DNA from: Perkinsus olseni
Lineage: Eukaryota; Perkinsozoa; Perkinsida; Perkinsidae
DNA: 57,881 bases
Assembly: GCA_013115135.1 (NCBI GenBank)
Contig: JABANP010000329.1
Location: 1 to 57,881 of the forward strand
Direction of reading: 5' to 3'
Every line of letters begins with the position of its first letter. The first letter of the stretch is position 1. The position numbers were made by a program, and so were the translations under genes. The notes beneath the pieces are model-generated. The model was not told the DNA's origin. It did not search any database and saw only the letters and a list, made by a program, of their open reading frames with translations. Shown piece by piece: positions 44,603-54,598 of the stretch.

Positions 44603-45671
44603 ATGAGCCGATCCTCCAAACGACATAGTCGAAGGTTGAGTGGAACGCCGAAAGGGGAAGTTGATGACGTGGTAGGGATAGTTTCATCACAGACACCGAG
44701 TGGGGCCTTAGCTCAGCCCTGCACTCATTGTGGTATCACCTACTGGTGCGATGGCGACGAGATGCTACTTTGTGATGGACCTGGGTGTACCGGCGCCTAC
44801 CATCTGAGGTGCTCAGCACAAGCACAGTTTCAATATAAATGTCCTGCATCAGATGCACTCGGCCAATTCTTGCATCGATGCCAACCACACCTACGTGGCA
44901 TTGCCCTTCCTGTGAGGTGAAGCACTCGGACTCATCCAGGACAGCGAAAAAGCAGAGTGAGTCGGATCGTCTCTGGTTATAACTAAGAGGGAGTCTTCTA
45001 TTATTACGCTCAGACGATGATGACATGGATGTAGCTTGTGAGAGATGCCAGCTCCGATGGTGGGGGGAAGGCAACGAGATCATACTTTGCGCCCGGTAAG
45101 TCTCACCACTGGCCTTTCCGACCCCGAAAGACCCGCCTTCGAGGTATGATTCTCACGGCTGTCATGCGGGGTGTCATCTTAAATGCCATCGGCCAAAGCT
45201 CACCACAATACCAGAGGGTGAATGGTAAGGCCTTCGGTGCTATGGGACAGCTGTTGCCTACCGCATCCTCATACTGAGTCCTTCGTAGGCTCTGTGCCAA
45301 GCACGCTCCTGAGGGCAGAACTGAGCTGGGCGTAGGAGGGGCAGGACCCGAGCTCCGGCCTAGAGTGCCAGAAGAGCGTTGCGCGGTGCCCAGTCGTGCG
45401 TGGCTGAAGGGACATTGTGAAGATGCAGGGCAGCCTCTTTGGTAAATATGATCCGCCATATTAATGATGAGAAAGCGTCTTCTGCCACAGGGATGTCGGC
45501 TCTATGAACGAGTGCCCGGTCTGTGGGCAATGGTTCTCACACAAAGGCTACATCGAGCATACCAAGTACAACACACCCATCCTGCCTACCGAAGGTACAG
45601 GGTTCTTGGTAGCCTCCATGACCGTCAACCGCCATAGCGCGCTAGGTCTCAGGCAATCGGCTACCGAATAG
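44603..45671 (+). CDS. Tandem PHD-finger protein with a C-terminal C2H2 motif
   Basis: ATG 44603 with a basic N-terminus (MSRSSKRHSRRLSGTP). First PHD: PCTHCGITYWCDGDEMLLCD followed by GPGCTGAYHLRC. Second PHD, across an intron (about 45095-45143): CERCQLRWWGEGNEIILCAR then YDSHGCHAGCHLKC and the typical IPEGEW. Then LCAKHAPEGRTELG, an Arg/Pro-rich spacer and NECPVCGQWFSHKGYIEHTK, a C2H2-like unit, with a stop at 45669-45671. PHD fingers read histone tails, so a nuclear chromatin role is likely. The splice after the first PHD is not resolved. Confidence 0.7.
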
Positions 45672-45845
45672 CGAGATGTCCAACTCGCTCGTCGAGTGGG
45701 AGCCAGGGTATCCTGGGTATCCTGGTAGTTACTTCAACTCGGGTTAGTCGACGGGGATTGAGCCCGTCTCGTGTTTAGGCTTAGCTAAGCATGCCTTTCT
45801 TCGTATCAATGCAGGCAGTTGCCGTCAGCTGCGTAGCACGCCACC

Positions 45846-46762
45846 ATGCCAGGCGAGGTCAATGCTGCGGCAGCATGGTAAGAATGGGAGCTCACATCAG
45901 CAGCATGAACGCCAGATGTTGCCAGGAATTCCACCAAGGAGTATCCGGCTGGCCACCGCTCTTGTAGGTGTCTGGTTCAACTCGCAGATCTTTCGAGGAC
46001 GCCTCGGCCCCTTGCTCGATTTGGCGAAGCATAGAGAGGCTCTCCTCGAGAAAGAGAATGTGAACATGTACCAATATGACTACTACGCCGGTGAGTGGCG
46101 CCTTGGCGTCTCGGTGGAGGTTAGTGTGATGGGTGCAGATGGCCTGACTCGGGCTTCGGATGTGATTGATGCTGATGGTGTGGACTACCGAGAGTACTTC
46201 AACACTTTGAGGGAACATGTTTCCTTCCTAGTGAGAGAGATATTTCCGGAGTTGTCTGTCACTTACCAAGAGGGGCACGATAAAGTGAGCACGGACTGCC
46301 GCTGCTGAATTGCCGCTGCTGAACGTGGCTGAGAAGGCTCCTTCAGCTCCTTCTCGACAGGTACGCTTCTTCAACGGTAGCTACCACACGCCCCTCCATG
46401 CCGATCATACGCTTCAGCACAGACTAGTCGGCTACGACACAGCAGACTGCACTCTCTTAACGGTCTGGGTGGCCCTCTCGAGGACCAAGAAGGGTGAGTG
46501 ATTGTTGCAGTTTGAAATCACCTTCGCTCCCCCAGCTCGTGACGCTCTATGCTTCTACTTGCCCGGTGGCGACTCGACATGCCTGCAAGAAGGCACGGTG
46601 GCCTGTATGGTCGACGTGGAGCCCGGCGCCTGCGCCATGTTCCTCGAGACTACGCCCCACTTCTGTCCGAAGGAAGTACAGCTCTTCATGGCTGCTATCA
46701 ATCAACCTCATACTCTCAGCAATGCTGGCGGAAATATCCCAAGGGATTTCGGGCTTCGGTAG
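45846..46762 (+). CDS. Possible 2OG-Fe(II) oxygenase-like protein
   Basis: Begins MPGEVNAAAAW (45846), then a short intron. Exons: LDLAKHREALLEKENVNMYQ, YREYFNTLREHVSFLVREIF, and VRFFNGSYHTPLHADHTLQH with HAD as a candidate iron-binding His-x-Asp, then YDTADCTLLTVW and, after a likely 42-48 nt intron ending TTGCAG at 46510, FEITFAPPARDALCFYLPGG and DVEPGACAMFLETTPHF, where the last His could be the third ligand. The stop is at 46760-46762. Overall order and spacing resemble prolyl-hydroxylase-type double-stranded beta-helix proteins, but the 2OG-binding basic residue is not clear. Treat as a hypothesis. Confidence 0.4.
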
Positions 46763-47051
46763 ACATGCGCTTCGTCATCTCACCAGCGGGCAAACCCAAA
46801 CATTTGGGTTCTGAGTTGAAGGAGGAATTGGCGTCGGACTCCCCAGCAATACGGGTAGGCAAGTCGACGACTCGATGCCTCCTTGACAGAGCTGTAGGAC
46901 TGTCCCCTATGTATGGTGCCGCGGGCCCGGCCTCCACGGTGGAGAAGTCCGAGAGAAACTTGGTTATTCCGTCAAGAAAGAGAGCCTGTTTTTGGCCTAC
47001 CAAATTGTAAACGAAGAGAGAAAGTTTAGTAGGCTTGGTCTCTGCCAAAGT
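46763..47051. other. Unresolved stretch after the oxygenase-like gene
   Basis: Both strands carry an open frame of about 60-100 residues here. Neither has a recognisable feature or a clear splice context, and I could not choose between them. Confidence 0.3.
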
Positions 47052-47429
47052 TCATGCAACTATCACTCTCCCTGTCGTTGTTGTGTTGATGAGTACTCCT
47101 CTCAAGAAGTACTCAAGTGCCGAAAACGATGCATCCGGTTCAACCACAGGCCCGACTGGGATAACGCCGTCGACCCAGTAAACGAATCGCCCCTTCATTC
47201 GAACCCAGAGAGAACAGGCGATGTGCGTCACGGCGCGGACGCTGCTATCTGACTGGTCGTCCCGAGTAGTAGCAACTTCAACGCCAAATCCATAGCAGTC
47301 AATGCTTGGCTCTTTCTCGGGATATCGCTTCACCGCGGCAACGACATGACACGCAGGACGTCGCCGTCGCGATGCTTTCGCTTCCTTTTTGATCCCTCCC
47401 ACTCCTCTAAGACTCAACGTTACCTTCAC
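47052..47429 (-). CDS. Hypothetical small basic protein
   Basis: An open frame of about 125 codons with coding-like composition (ACHVVAAVKRYPEKEPSIDC; SVRAVTHIACSLWVRMKG; SALEYFLRGVLINTTTTG). It may be extended upstream by an exon MTAARVLHR near 47458 through an intron ending GGAAG. No family recognised. Confidence 0.35.
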   Translation of the reverse strand: MKVTLSLRGVGGIKKEAKASRRRRPACHVVAAVKRYPEKEPSIDCYGFGVEVATTRDDQSDSSVRAVTHIACSLWVRMKGRFVYWVDGVIPVGPVVEPDASFSALEYFLRGVLINTTTTGRVIVA

Positions 47430-47623
47430 GTTAACGATGCAACACGCGAGCGGCGGTCATGATAGTGATTTCATGGTAACGATTAGTCGGTCAATAAGGC
47501 CCACTAGTGAGCTCCTTCGTTATTAAAGATCGGCGATTTTTAGTGCCTTCTTGCTACACCAGAAGCAGCTCGCTCCCATTAGCAGTTGACAACTCAAATC
47601 CGACATAGTAAAACCGGACGGGA

Positions 47624-47890
47624 TTAGACACCAGCAGCTATGGTCGAGTAGAGCCCACGCAGCACATTCACATGGCCGGCCTTGGAACCGTGAGAAAGAT
47701 GCTCATCTTGGGAGGTCTCCAAGCCATAATCTAACAGGTACCTAGGAAGGCATGAGATTGCTGGGGTCCAGTATGGATGGTTGAAGGGGAGCACGTACCC
47801 GAAGACTTGTTTGGCCACGATACCCTTCAGCTGGCAAGCGTCCACAACTCGAGCAAGGGAGGCTCTGACCTCTTCAACGTCGATGCGCAT
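47624..47890 (-). CDS. Hypothetical short protein
   Basis: Starts MRIDVEEVRASLARVVDACQ and continues LKGIVAKQVFGYVLP, after which an intron (GTACGTG to CCCCAG) would end the protein early (NLMPS). Either version is short. No family recognised and the assignment is weak. Confidence 0.3.
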   Translation of the reverse strand: MRIDVEEVRASLARVVDACQLKGIVAKQVFGYVLPFNHPYWTPAISCLPRYLLDYGLETSQDEHLSHGSKAGHVNVLRGLYSTIAAGV

Positions 47891-47905
47891 ACTGCTCTGC
47901 TTCAA

Positions 47906-48339
47906 CTGACACGGTGACCAACTACCATCAACAGAGCCGACATTTACTATTGAAAATGACCGCTAACCTCCTCTATTCTGTCCCAGAGAAGCAATGGCCT
48001 GCCTAGGACGGAGGCTGCTAGCCACAGGAGGACAAAGCGACCCTCTGGGGAGACCCCCATTGCCCCCAAAGGAGCTGAGTTAGTTATTGGATACCTGAGG
48101 CTACTTTGATCGTGACTTTACACCGCATCCCTCACAGTATCAATGGTGCTGTCAGCGGTAGCGGTGACAACGGATAGCCACCCTCCTGTCCACCAGAGAC
48201 TCCCTCCACCTGAGGCATCGGCAAGTTGATGGAAGCAGAAAACAACTCTCACCTTTAGCACCCATCAGCAATGAAGCCGATGGCACCGACAGGATGAGCC
48301 TGAGTGGGGAATTTTAGGTTGCCTGTAGCCACGAGATGC
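47906..48339. other. Intergenic or unresolved
   Basis: No frame with protein character on either strand and no repeat seen. Confidence 0.35.
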
Positions 48340-50390
48340 TCACTCGTTCAACGTATCGATGCACTCTGCCGTTCTGCTGATGCCCCCGTCGTCCTTCTTC
48401 GCTTTCGACGACTCAGAACGAACAAGTCTAACGAGGCTGATGATCTCTCTGTTGGTCAGCGGCAGGCCGGTATCAGGACAGGCAATGGTGGATGGAGAGG
48501 CGTCGAGCAGGCTGAGAGGCAGCTCACTAGGCGGTCCACAACTGACAGCAGTCACCTTCCACAGCACGTGAAGGAGCCGCCAATACCGCTGATGAATGAG
48601 TATCGGCGACCACCGCAGATCGATATTCCCTCCGGGATGGTGCCTGGGTATGGGTCGCTGCCATGTTGCCGCTGCAGCTGCTACTGCCGACCTGTGCTGG
48701 TGGGCTCACACAGCGCCAGAGCCGCGAGAACCTCCGGATGCTCCATAGCGTAGGCTTCCTCTACACCAGTACCCAGCCCGAGGGCATCCCCAAAGGGTCT
48801 GAGACGGGGCGATGATGGTCAACCCCCAGCTTGTAGCTCAATAGATAGCAGCAAGAGAAGAGGGGCAGCTCACTTGTTCGAGGTAAGACCGAGAAGAGTC
48901 TTCCCGGTCAACTTGTCGTCGCTGTCGGCCATACTGTAAGGTAGGAATGTAGGGCAGCTGCCGCTTTCCGTGATCGGCTGAGAGTACCCATGAATGGCGG
49001 GCAGGTGGTTATGCGGCACCTCGTCAGTGTTGGTCTCCAGTATCCCCACTTTACTGAGCCTAGCGGGGCATGACGACCACCAGTCCTCGTCTAGCCAGCC
49101 TTCCGACGGAGGCCTCTCTGGAGCGATGTCCTCAACGACACGACGAGCAACACGAAGATACGCCTGGAAAGACTTCTTCATAACTTTACGATCAAGGTGG
49201 GCCTCATGCTAGAGCCGTAGACGTCACCAGCCGCTCCGCAAGGGCCTACTTCTTTCGAGTTCAACTCAACCAGTTTCTGGTAGGCAGCGTCCTCATACTC
49301 GACCCTTTTTTCCACCTCGTCCAGCTCCTCAGCTTCATCTGCAGCGGCCTCATCACCCGCTTCGGAAGGGGGCTCGGCGTTGGCTGGTCTCAGAGGTGCG
49401 TATCTGCTGTAAGATTCCGCACGAGTGCATGATGAGCCTCTTCGCATCACCCCAATGCTTGCGTGAAGTAGTTGAGAAAGCAGGCTAGCTTGTGGGCTTG
49501 GGTTGGGACGCTGCTGTTGGAGCGATAAAAGAATCTTTTGAAGTTGGGAGAGGCCAGTCGAGGATCTATCAGCGAATGCCATCACCACCGGGATGGGCGT
49601 TGGGAGTCGTACTGGAAGGAAGCAGGCAAAGGAAGCCTGAGCAGAGGATGTAGAGGCTCAGCCGGCTGGAGATGGTCACGCTGCCGTTACGGCCTGAGAC
49701 GCGTGTCCAAAGTGTAGTGAAAGAGATCGCCATGGGCACCTTTAACGAGGAGCTTCGGTCGGTCTCCTTGAAGGGCCTCAGGTCCATCCAATATGTAGCG
49801 AGACATGGTTGGGAGAACGAAGTCGAAGAAGGCATCATACAGGTCGGAAGATATGCCTGACTTCGCCACCACCATCATACTGAGCATCGAGAATGGCTCC
49901 GTGACGGACCTCTGAGCTGCTCGAAGAGTGGTACGACATCAGCAAAGTAGGAAGGAACTTCCACTTTCGCCGGCAGCGTGTTCTGGTCCTTTTTGCTGCC
50001 ACCTGGTCGCAATCGGTGGAAGAAGACTACATGCCACCCTACGTTTGCTCTTTCTCCTCGACCCTTCACCTCTGTAGGCTTTCATCGCCCTCACATCAAG
50101 TGGCGCGCAGCCACTGTAGTGAGCCAGATGGCAGAGGAGCTGCTGGTATCTACTGTGGCAGTCTGCCATTTCCTCAACCCATGGAGGGGCTCACTCTTCG
50201 GGTGTGCGTACCCCACCGCCTTCCTTGTCACACACCTACAGAGCGCGTCATGGTCCTGCGTGGCTTCATGGGAGGTACTTTGGCAAGCTCCTCGGATATC
50301 AACTCCCATGATTCAGGATGGTCGAAGGGGAGCGCTAGAGTGGACGGGCTGCTCTTACGGTCAGACATCAAGCCAGTGAGTCGAACTCGC
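48340..50390 (-). CDS. Hypothetical multi-exon protein, unrecognised
   Basis: Minus-strand exons with coding-like sequence, in order from the right: SEELAKVPPMKPRRTMTRSV; MADCHSRYQQLLCHLAHYSG; KVEVPSYFADVVPLFEQL; MMVVAKSGISSDLYDAFFDF and VLPTMSRYILDGPEALQGDR; an acidic segment (EAGDEAAADEAEELDEVEKR); MKKSFQAYLRVARRVVEDIA; and a last exon LPLTNREIISLVRLVRSE. The helical repeats around SSDLYDAFFDFVLP recall organellar RNA-binding helical-repeat proteins of alveolates, but this is a weak impression. Start, stop and most splice sites are not fixed. Confidence 0.4.
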
Positions 50391-50399
50391 CGCGAAATT

Positions 50400-50498
50400 C
50401 ACTGTAACTCGACAAGCCGTGGACTTCACTGTAACTCGACAAGCCGTCGAGTTCACTGTAACTCGACAAGCCGTGGAGTTCACTGTAACTCGACAAGG
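50400..50498. repeat. 27-bp tandem repeat, about 3.7 units
   Basis: Unit CACTGTAACTCGACAAGCCG plus TGGACTT, repeated at 50400, 50427, 50454 and a partial unit at 50481, with variation only in the last seven bases (TGGACTT, TCGAGTT, TGGAGTT). It lies between the start of a minus-strand hypothetical gene and the 3' end of calcineurin B. Confidence 0.9.
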
Positions 50499-50631
50499 CC
50501 TCGGCCTACTTGATAACTACAGAACTAATAAAACAGCACAAAATGTTATATACTCTTAGTGAATAAATTGGAGCTCTCCATGATGGTGGAAGATAGGGGA
50601 CAACGTAGTGCGTGGTGGACACGCATCAACC

Positions 50632-51662
50632 TTAGATATCAACTGCGAGCTGCTCAGCCACTTTGATGTTCTCAACTGCTGCCTTGAATTCGAGGAAGGA
50701 GAGCTTGCCGTCCATATTCCTGGGAAAGCGAGAACTCCACGATACAGGGGAATTGTGGTAGTACTTATCAGTGTCCCTTATCGTACGGTCCACCAACTGC
50801 TGCAGCTGCTCATCAGTGAGGTTATCACCGACCATCATCTTCATCACCTAAGAGCCCAACACCTGCTGATCATCCCTTCTGTGGTCCTGAAACCTTGCCT
50901 GGAAGAGGTCCCCATTACTGATATAACCGTCCTTATCCACATCATAGACCTGAACAGAATAGCATGCCCCCGAAGGACTCCACTGAACTCTTCCACCCGG
51001 AAAGCTGGACTTCAGCTCTTCCCAGCGTTGAGAGGACGTGATGAGATCTATAATGACGCGATAATGTTCCGCGCTCAACGTCCCGAGTGGAGAGAGTATC
51101 ATCTATGCTGCGCTCATTCCCTAGTTAGCCGAGAGATGTACGTCTCGCTAACGCTGGAGATACCACGGGTTCAACTGTACTGGGATCCGAGGCTTCAATT
51201 GGTGACGGTGTGGTATCTCACCTCGAATGCAAACTTGAGTTTCTCCTCCTCATCGGAGCCCACCGCTACTCGAGCCAAGCCCACTAGGAACTCTATAAAC
51301 GATACTGTACCTGAGCATGCTACCTGGGCGGCGATGCGATGCACTGCTAAGCACTACCATTGCCATCCACGTCAAAGATACTGACAACCCGCTGAACTAA
51401 AGGATTCTCGGATATCTCCCTCACACCTGCCGTATCCGAGGTTGAAGCGAGGCATTGGCAAATCTGACCCTACCGAGCAGTTCCGATGGATCGAGTTGTC
51501 CATTGCCATCCTTGTCTAAAGCTTGGAACCTGATGATGACCCCCTCCTGCCTTGTGATGCCTCTCCCCCGTACTACCTGCTGTATAGTCGTCTGATGTCC
51601 TGCTCAGTAAAGCTGGCAATGGAGTGCATCTCGCTCTTACTTATGGACTGGGAGCCTCCCAT
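50632..51662 (-). CDS. Calcineurin subunit B (EF-hand)
   Basis: Regulatory Ca2+-binding subunit of the phosphatase calcineurin. It starts at ATG 51662 ([20 protein letters not shown]); Gly2 and the Ser context suit N-myristoylation as in other CNBs. EF-hands across exons: [49 protein letters not shown]; and a fourth reading [15 protein letters not shown]. Linker [20 protein letters not shown] matches the family almost word for word. It ends EQLAVDI with TAA at 50634-50632. Exons join in frame over seven introns. The one after GDLFQ uses a GC-AG pair (CAG/GCAAGG ... CTTAG/GTG), and the preceding intron is about 260 nt. About 170 residues, the normal family length. Confidence 0.92.
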
Positions 51663-52223
51663 GGTGGCAACGACAGGGGTAATAAAACAACAATCCTGAC
51701 ACTGGAAAATTGAAGATACGGCAGGAGCGTCGGTGAAGTCGCTTAGGGACAGGCTCATCCACCACTGCAGTAGGAGCCGATGTCACCGATACACTACGTG
51801 GATAGGGAACTCAACAGCCCGGGCTCGAGAACTCGGAAGATCTCAGTCCCGTCTATCTCGAAGCTTAGAAGCACACATGCTGAGCCATACACTATCTGAT
51901 CTGAGGAGAGGCCTCCTCACTGAGGCCACTTGCCGCTTCTGCCATCCTTCTTGCAATTTTCTTGCGTTGTTAATTCATCGTAGTTAATGTTGCGCCACTC
52001 ACTGTGGTGTATCAGGATACCCCGGTAGGGTTAGTAATTACGAACCTCTTAATGCGAACACATGATCCCTCGATGAGTTACAGTGCTTCATAAGGTAAAT
52101 CGCGACATCTACCAAGGGTAAGGATGGGCCGTTGGGAATGGGACAGGAGGGTCAGGCCGCGATCAGCTGGTACGGTTGATGAGGCTTTCTTCGAGTAGTT
52201 GGGTTATATATATCCTATTGAAG
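51663..52223. promoter_or_regulatory. Divergent promoter region, calcineurin B / MFS transporter
   Basis: 560 bp between two head-to-head genes. A TATATATA-like run at 52204-52213 lies 11 bp upstream of the transporter start, too close for an ordinary TATA box of that transcript unless the 5' UTR is minimal. No other motif recognised. Confidence 0.35.
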
Positions 52224-54161
52224 ATGGCACCTAACATAAAGGAGCAGGGTACGGCCGATGAGGAGTACCGTGAACTGGGATACTACGGCAGGCTGCGATA
52301 CAGGCTAAGGACCGACCCTCGGAGAGTCGCTGATCTTGGGATGGTCTTCTCCAGTGTGCTTGTCGAATGGATAGGGGCTACTCTCATGGCACCCATCACC
52401 CCATGGTAGGATAGTTGGGGCTGGATAATGCCATCAAGCATGATTTAAAGGTACGTGAAGAAGTTAGCACCTAACATGGGCCAGGGGAAGGCGGCCTCGG
52501 TACTCATGGCCTCCTATAATATTGGGATGTTCGTCACTTCCCTCTTCACAGGACCTCTCTCGGATAGGTAGTCGGGGAACCTGGTGGCTCTCGGTAGTGG
52601 AGACAACTCAGTCGAGTAGAGAGTGGTTTCCTCTGCACCCACGGTCGGCCAGTTAAGCATGAGATTCTCCCTCTCAGAGTGGGCCGTCGTCCCGTCTTCC
52701 TCATCGCCCTACTCCTTTACACCGGTGCTCAGTTTGCCGACGCTAATGCCTGGGACCTCGCTAGTCTGGCTGGCTTCAGAGCCCTTGAAGGAGTTCTCGC
52801 TGGTAACACGGCGTCAGCTCCCTACAGAGAACACCATCATCCCTTCAGGCACTCGCCCCGTCATCATAGCGTATCTCAGCGACATCAGTGAGAATGATGA
52901 TATGAAGCTGTATGGTGTTATTATGGGGATCTTTGTCGTCATAGGACAGCTCCTTGGTCCCGTTATTGGTAGGCTGTGTGGTCCTGAGTTATGGTAGAAT
53001 CAATCTCTCAGGCGGAGCACTCCTGCAATACTCAATGTGGCTGCCATTTTACTTCATGGGTATCCTAGCCGCCGTCCTCCTCTTACTTGAGTTCTTCTTC
53101 CTGCGAGAGTCCCTCGTGAAGGATGACAACGGGAAGCTCGTGTCGAGAGCGAAGAAGGCCGAAGAGGAGAATGTTGTATTCCCGAAAAATAAGTGGCTTA
53201 TTCCCACCGTTATTTGCCTAGGAATTGCTGCCTTCTGCAGACAGTGAGCTCAGAATTTCCATCGGACCTTTCTGTGAAATCCCTCCCTACTCTCAAGATA
53301 CGTCTACTTAACATGGAACACCGTTTTCGGTCTACTCGGCGCCGACCGCTTCCACCTTTCCTCGTCCGCCAATGGAGTGGTTATGGGCATCCAAGCCGCC
53401 GTAGCGATCGTCGCCAACATCATCTACGTGCCACTCACACGTGAGCTCGTCACAGTCAGTTTCCACCGCTTCATCTCTCTGCTGATCGTCAGGCATCTTG
53501 GTCCCTGCTCGCATTGGGTGTATTGGTCAGCTTATGTGTGTCGTTGTTGTCGCCGTTCCTGGATATATAACCTCTACGCAGCTGTCTTTCTCGGTATGAT
53601 GGTCAACATTGGCGGTAATACCACATTTCCTTCACTTCATGCTCTGTGCTACCCCATACCATGCCAGGTAACCTCTATTTCGGCGGCTTAGCTTACTTTA
53701 ACGCCGTCATCTCTCCGCCTAAGAGAAGAGGCCTCATCAACTCCCTCGTCATCGCCATGTCCAACGCTGGTGAGTTTCCCTTCTTATCAGTCGCCCATCA
53801 TTCTCCTTGCAGGTGGTATTTGTGGCCCGCTGCTGGCAGGAGTCCTCTATGACATGAGCCCGGTCCATCACGCGTATCCCTTCTACATGAGCACTGCTAT
53901 GGCGGTCATTGGAGGAATCTCTTGTAAGTTGCTTTGCTCGCTACCACTCCTTTCTCAGCTCATACCTCAGGTTTCGGTATTGACCGTGGTATCAAGCACG
54001 CCCTCGACCTACGTAGTCAACTTCAAGTTCAATACAAGTCAACGGACAATAGCACCAAGAGTCCGGTCTCTTCTTCGCCTACCAACTGTTCAGCCGCCTC
54101 TTCCACCGTCACTCCTGCCAGCGGCTCCCAGCCCAGTAATTTCGTGGCGCGTGACGCTTAA
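52224..54161 (+). CDS. Major facilitator superfamily transporter
   Basis: ATG 52224 (MAPNIKEQGTADEEYRELGY). The first exon ends in a membrane helix (FSSVLVEWIGATLMAPITPW). Then SYNIGMFVTSLFTGPLSD, spliced over 52568-52679 to VGRRPVFLIALLLYTGAQF, forms the loop 2-3 D-x3-GRRP signature of MFS drug/metabolite antiporters. YGVIMGIFVVIGQLLGPVIG is the motif C helix. The central loop is basic (KDDNGKLVSRAKKAEEEN), followed by the second six helices (GLINSLVIAMSNA, GGICGPLLAGVLYDMSP). The C-terminus is hydrophilic and Ser/Thr-rich, with a stop at 54159-54161. Short introns throughout. Substrate unknown; the fold and DHA1-like type are clear. Confidence 0.8.
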
Positions 54162-54598
54162 CATGATTGTGTGTGTACGTTGATACTTCATGATTGTTTT
54201 TCTCTTTCTCATTTGTTCTTCTTCCAGTTTTCTCTTCCTGGTTCTACCATCTAGTTCACAGCTTCCTGGCTTTTTCTACTACCGACGACAAGTGTCGTTC
54301 CACAGTGCTCTCCTTTTCCGAGACCTACTCAGAGGACTTACCTTGTGTTACAGTATTAACCTCAATCTGGTTAGCCCTACGACGTCTCCAACTCCCCATC
54401 CTCCTTTGTGGGTGGACCCCCGCTCGACTGAGCTCATTTCTTGCAATTTTCATGCAAACTTCTCACGAGGCTGCTGCTGTTTCTGACGATGATGTTGAGC
54501 ATCACGATGAATCCTGCACTGGAATGACGATTGGGAATTTCCGAACATTCAGTTTTTCTCGGGTGGCTGCTGCTACTACTACCGTTGTTTAGCCCACC
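54162..54598. other. Intergenic, pyrimidine-rich
   Basis: TTC/CTC-rich sequence, including short (CTG) runs near 54470-54485, upstream of the GRP170-like start, which has a CACCATGG context. No gene seen. Confidence 0.5.

Noticed and set aside
46499..46501. In-frame TGA between VWVALSRTKKGE and LLQFEITFAPP in the oxygenase-like gene, considered as selenocysteine.
   Set aside because: A 42-nt (or 48-nt) GT-AG intron ending TTGCAG at 46510 removes the TGA, keeps the frame and fits the intron size of this genome. No SECIS-like structure was identified.
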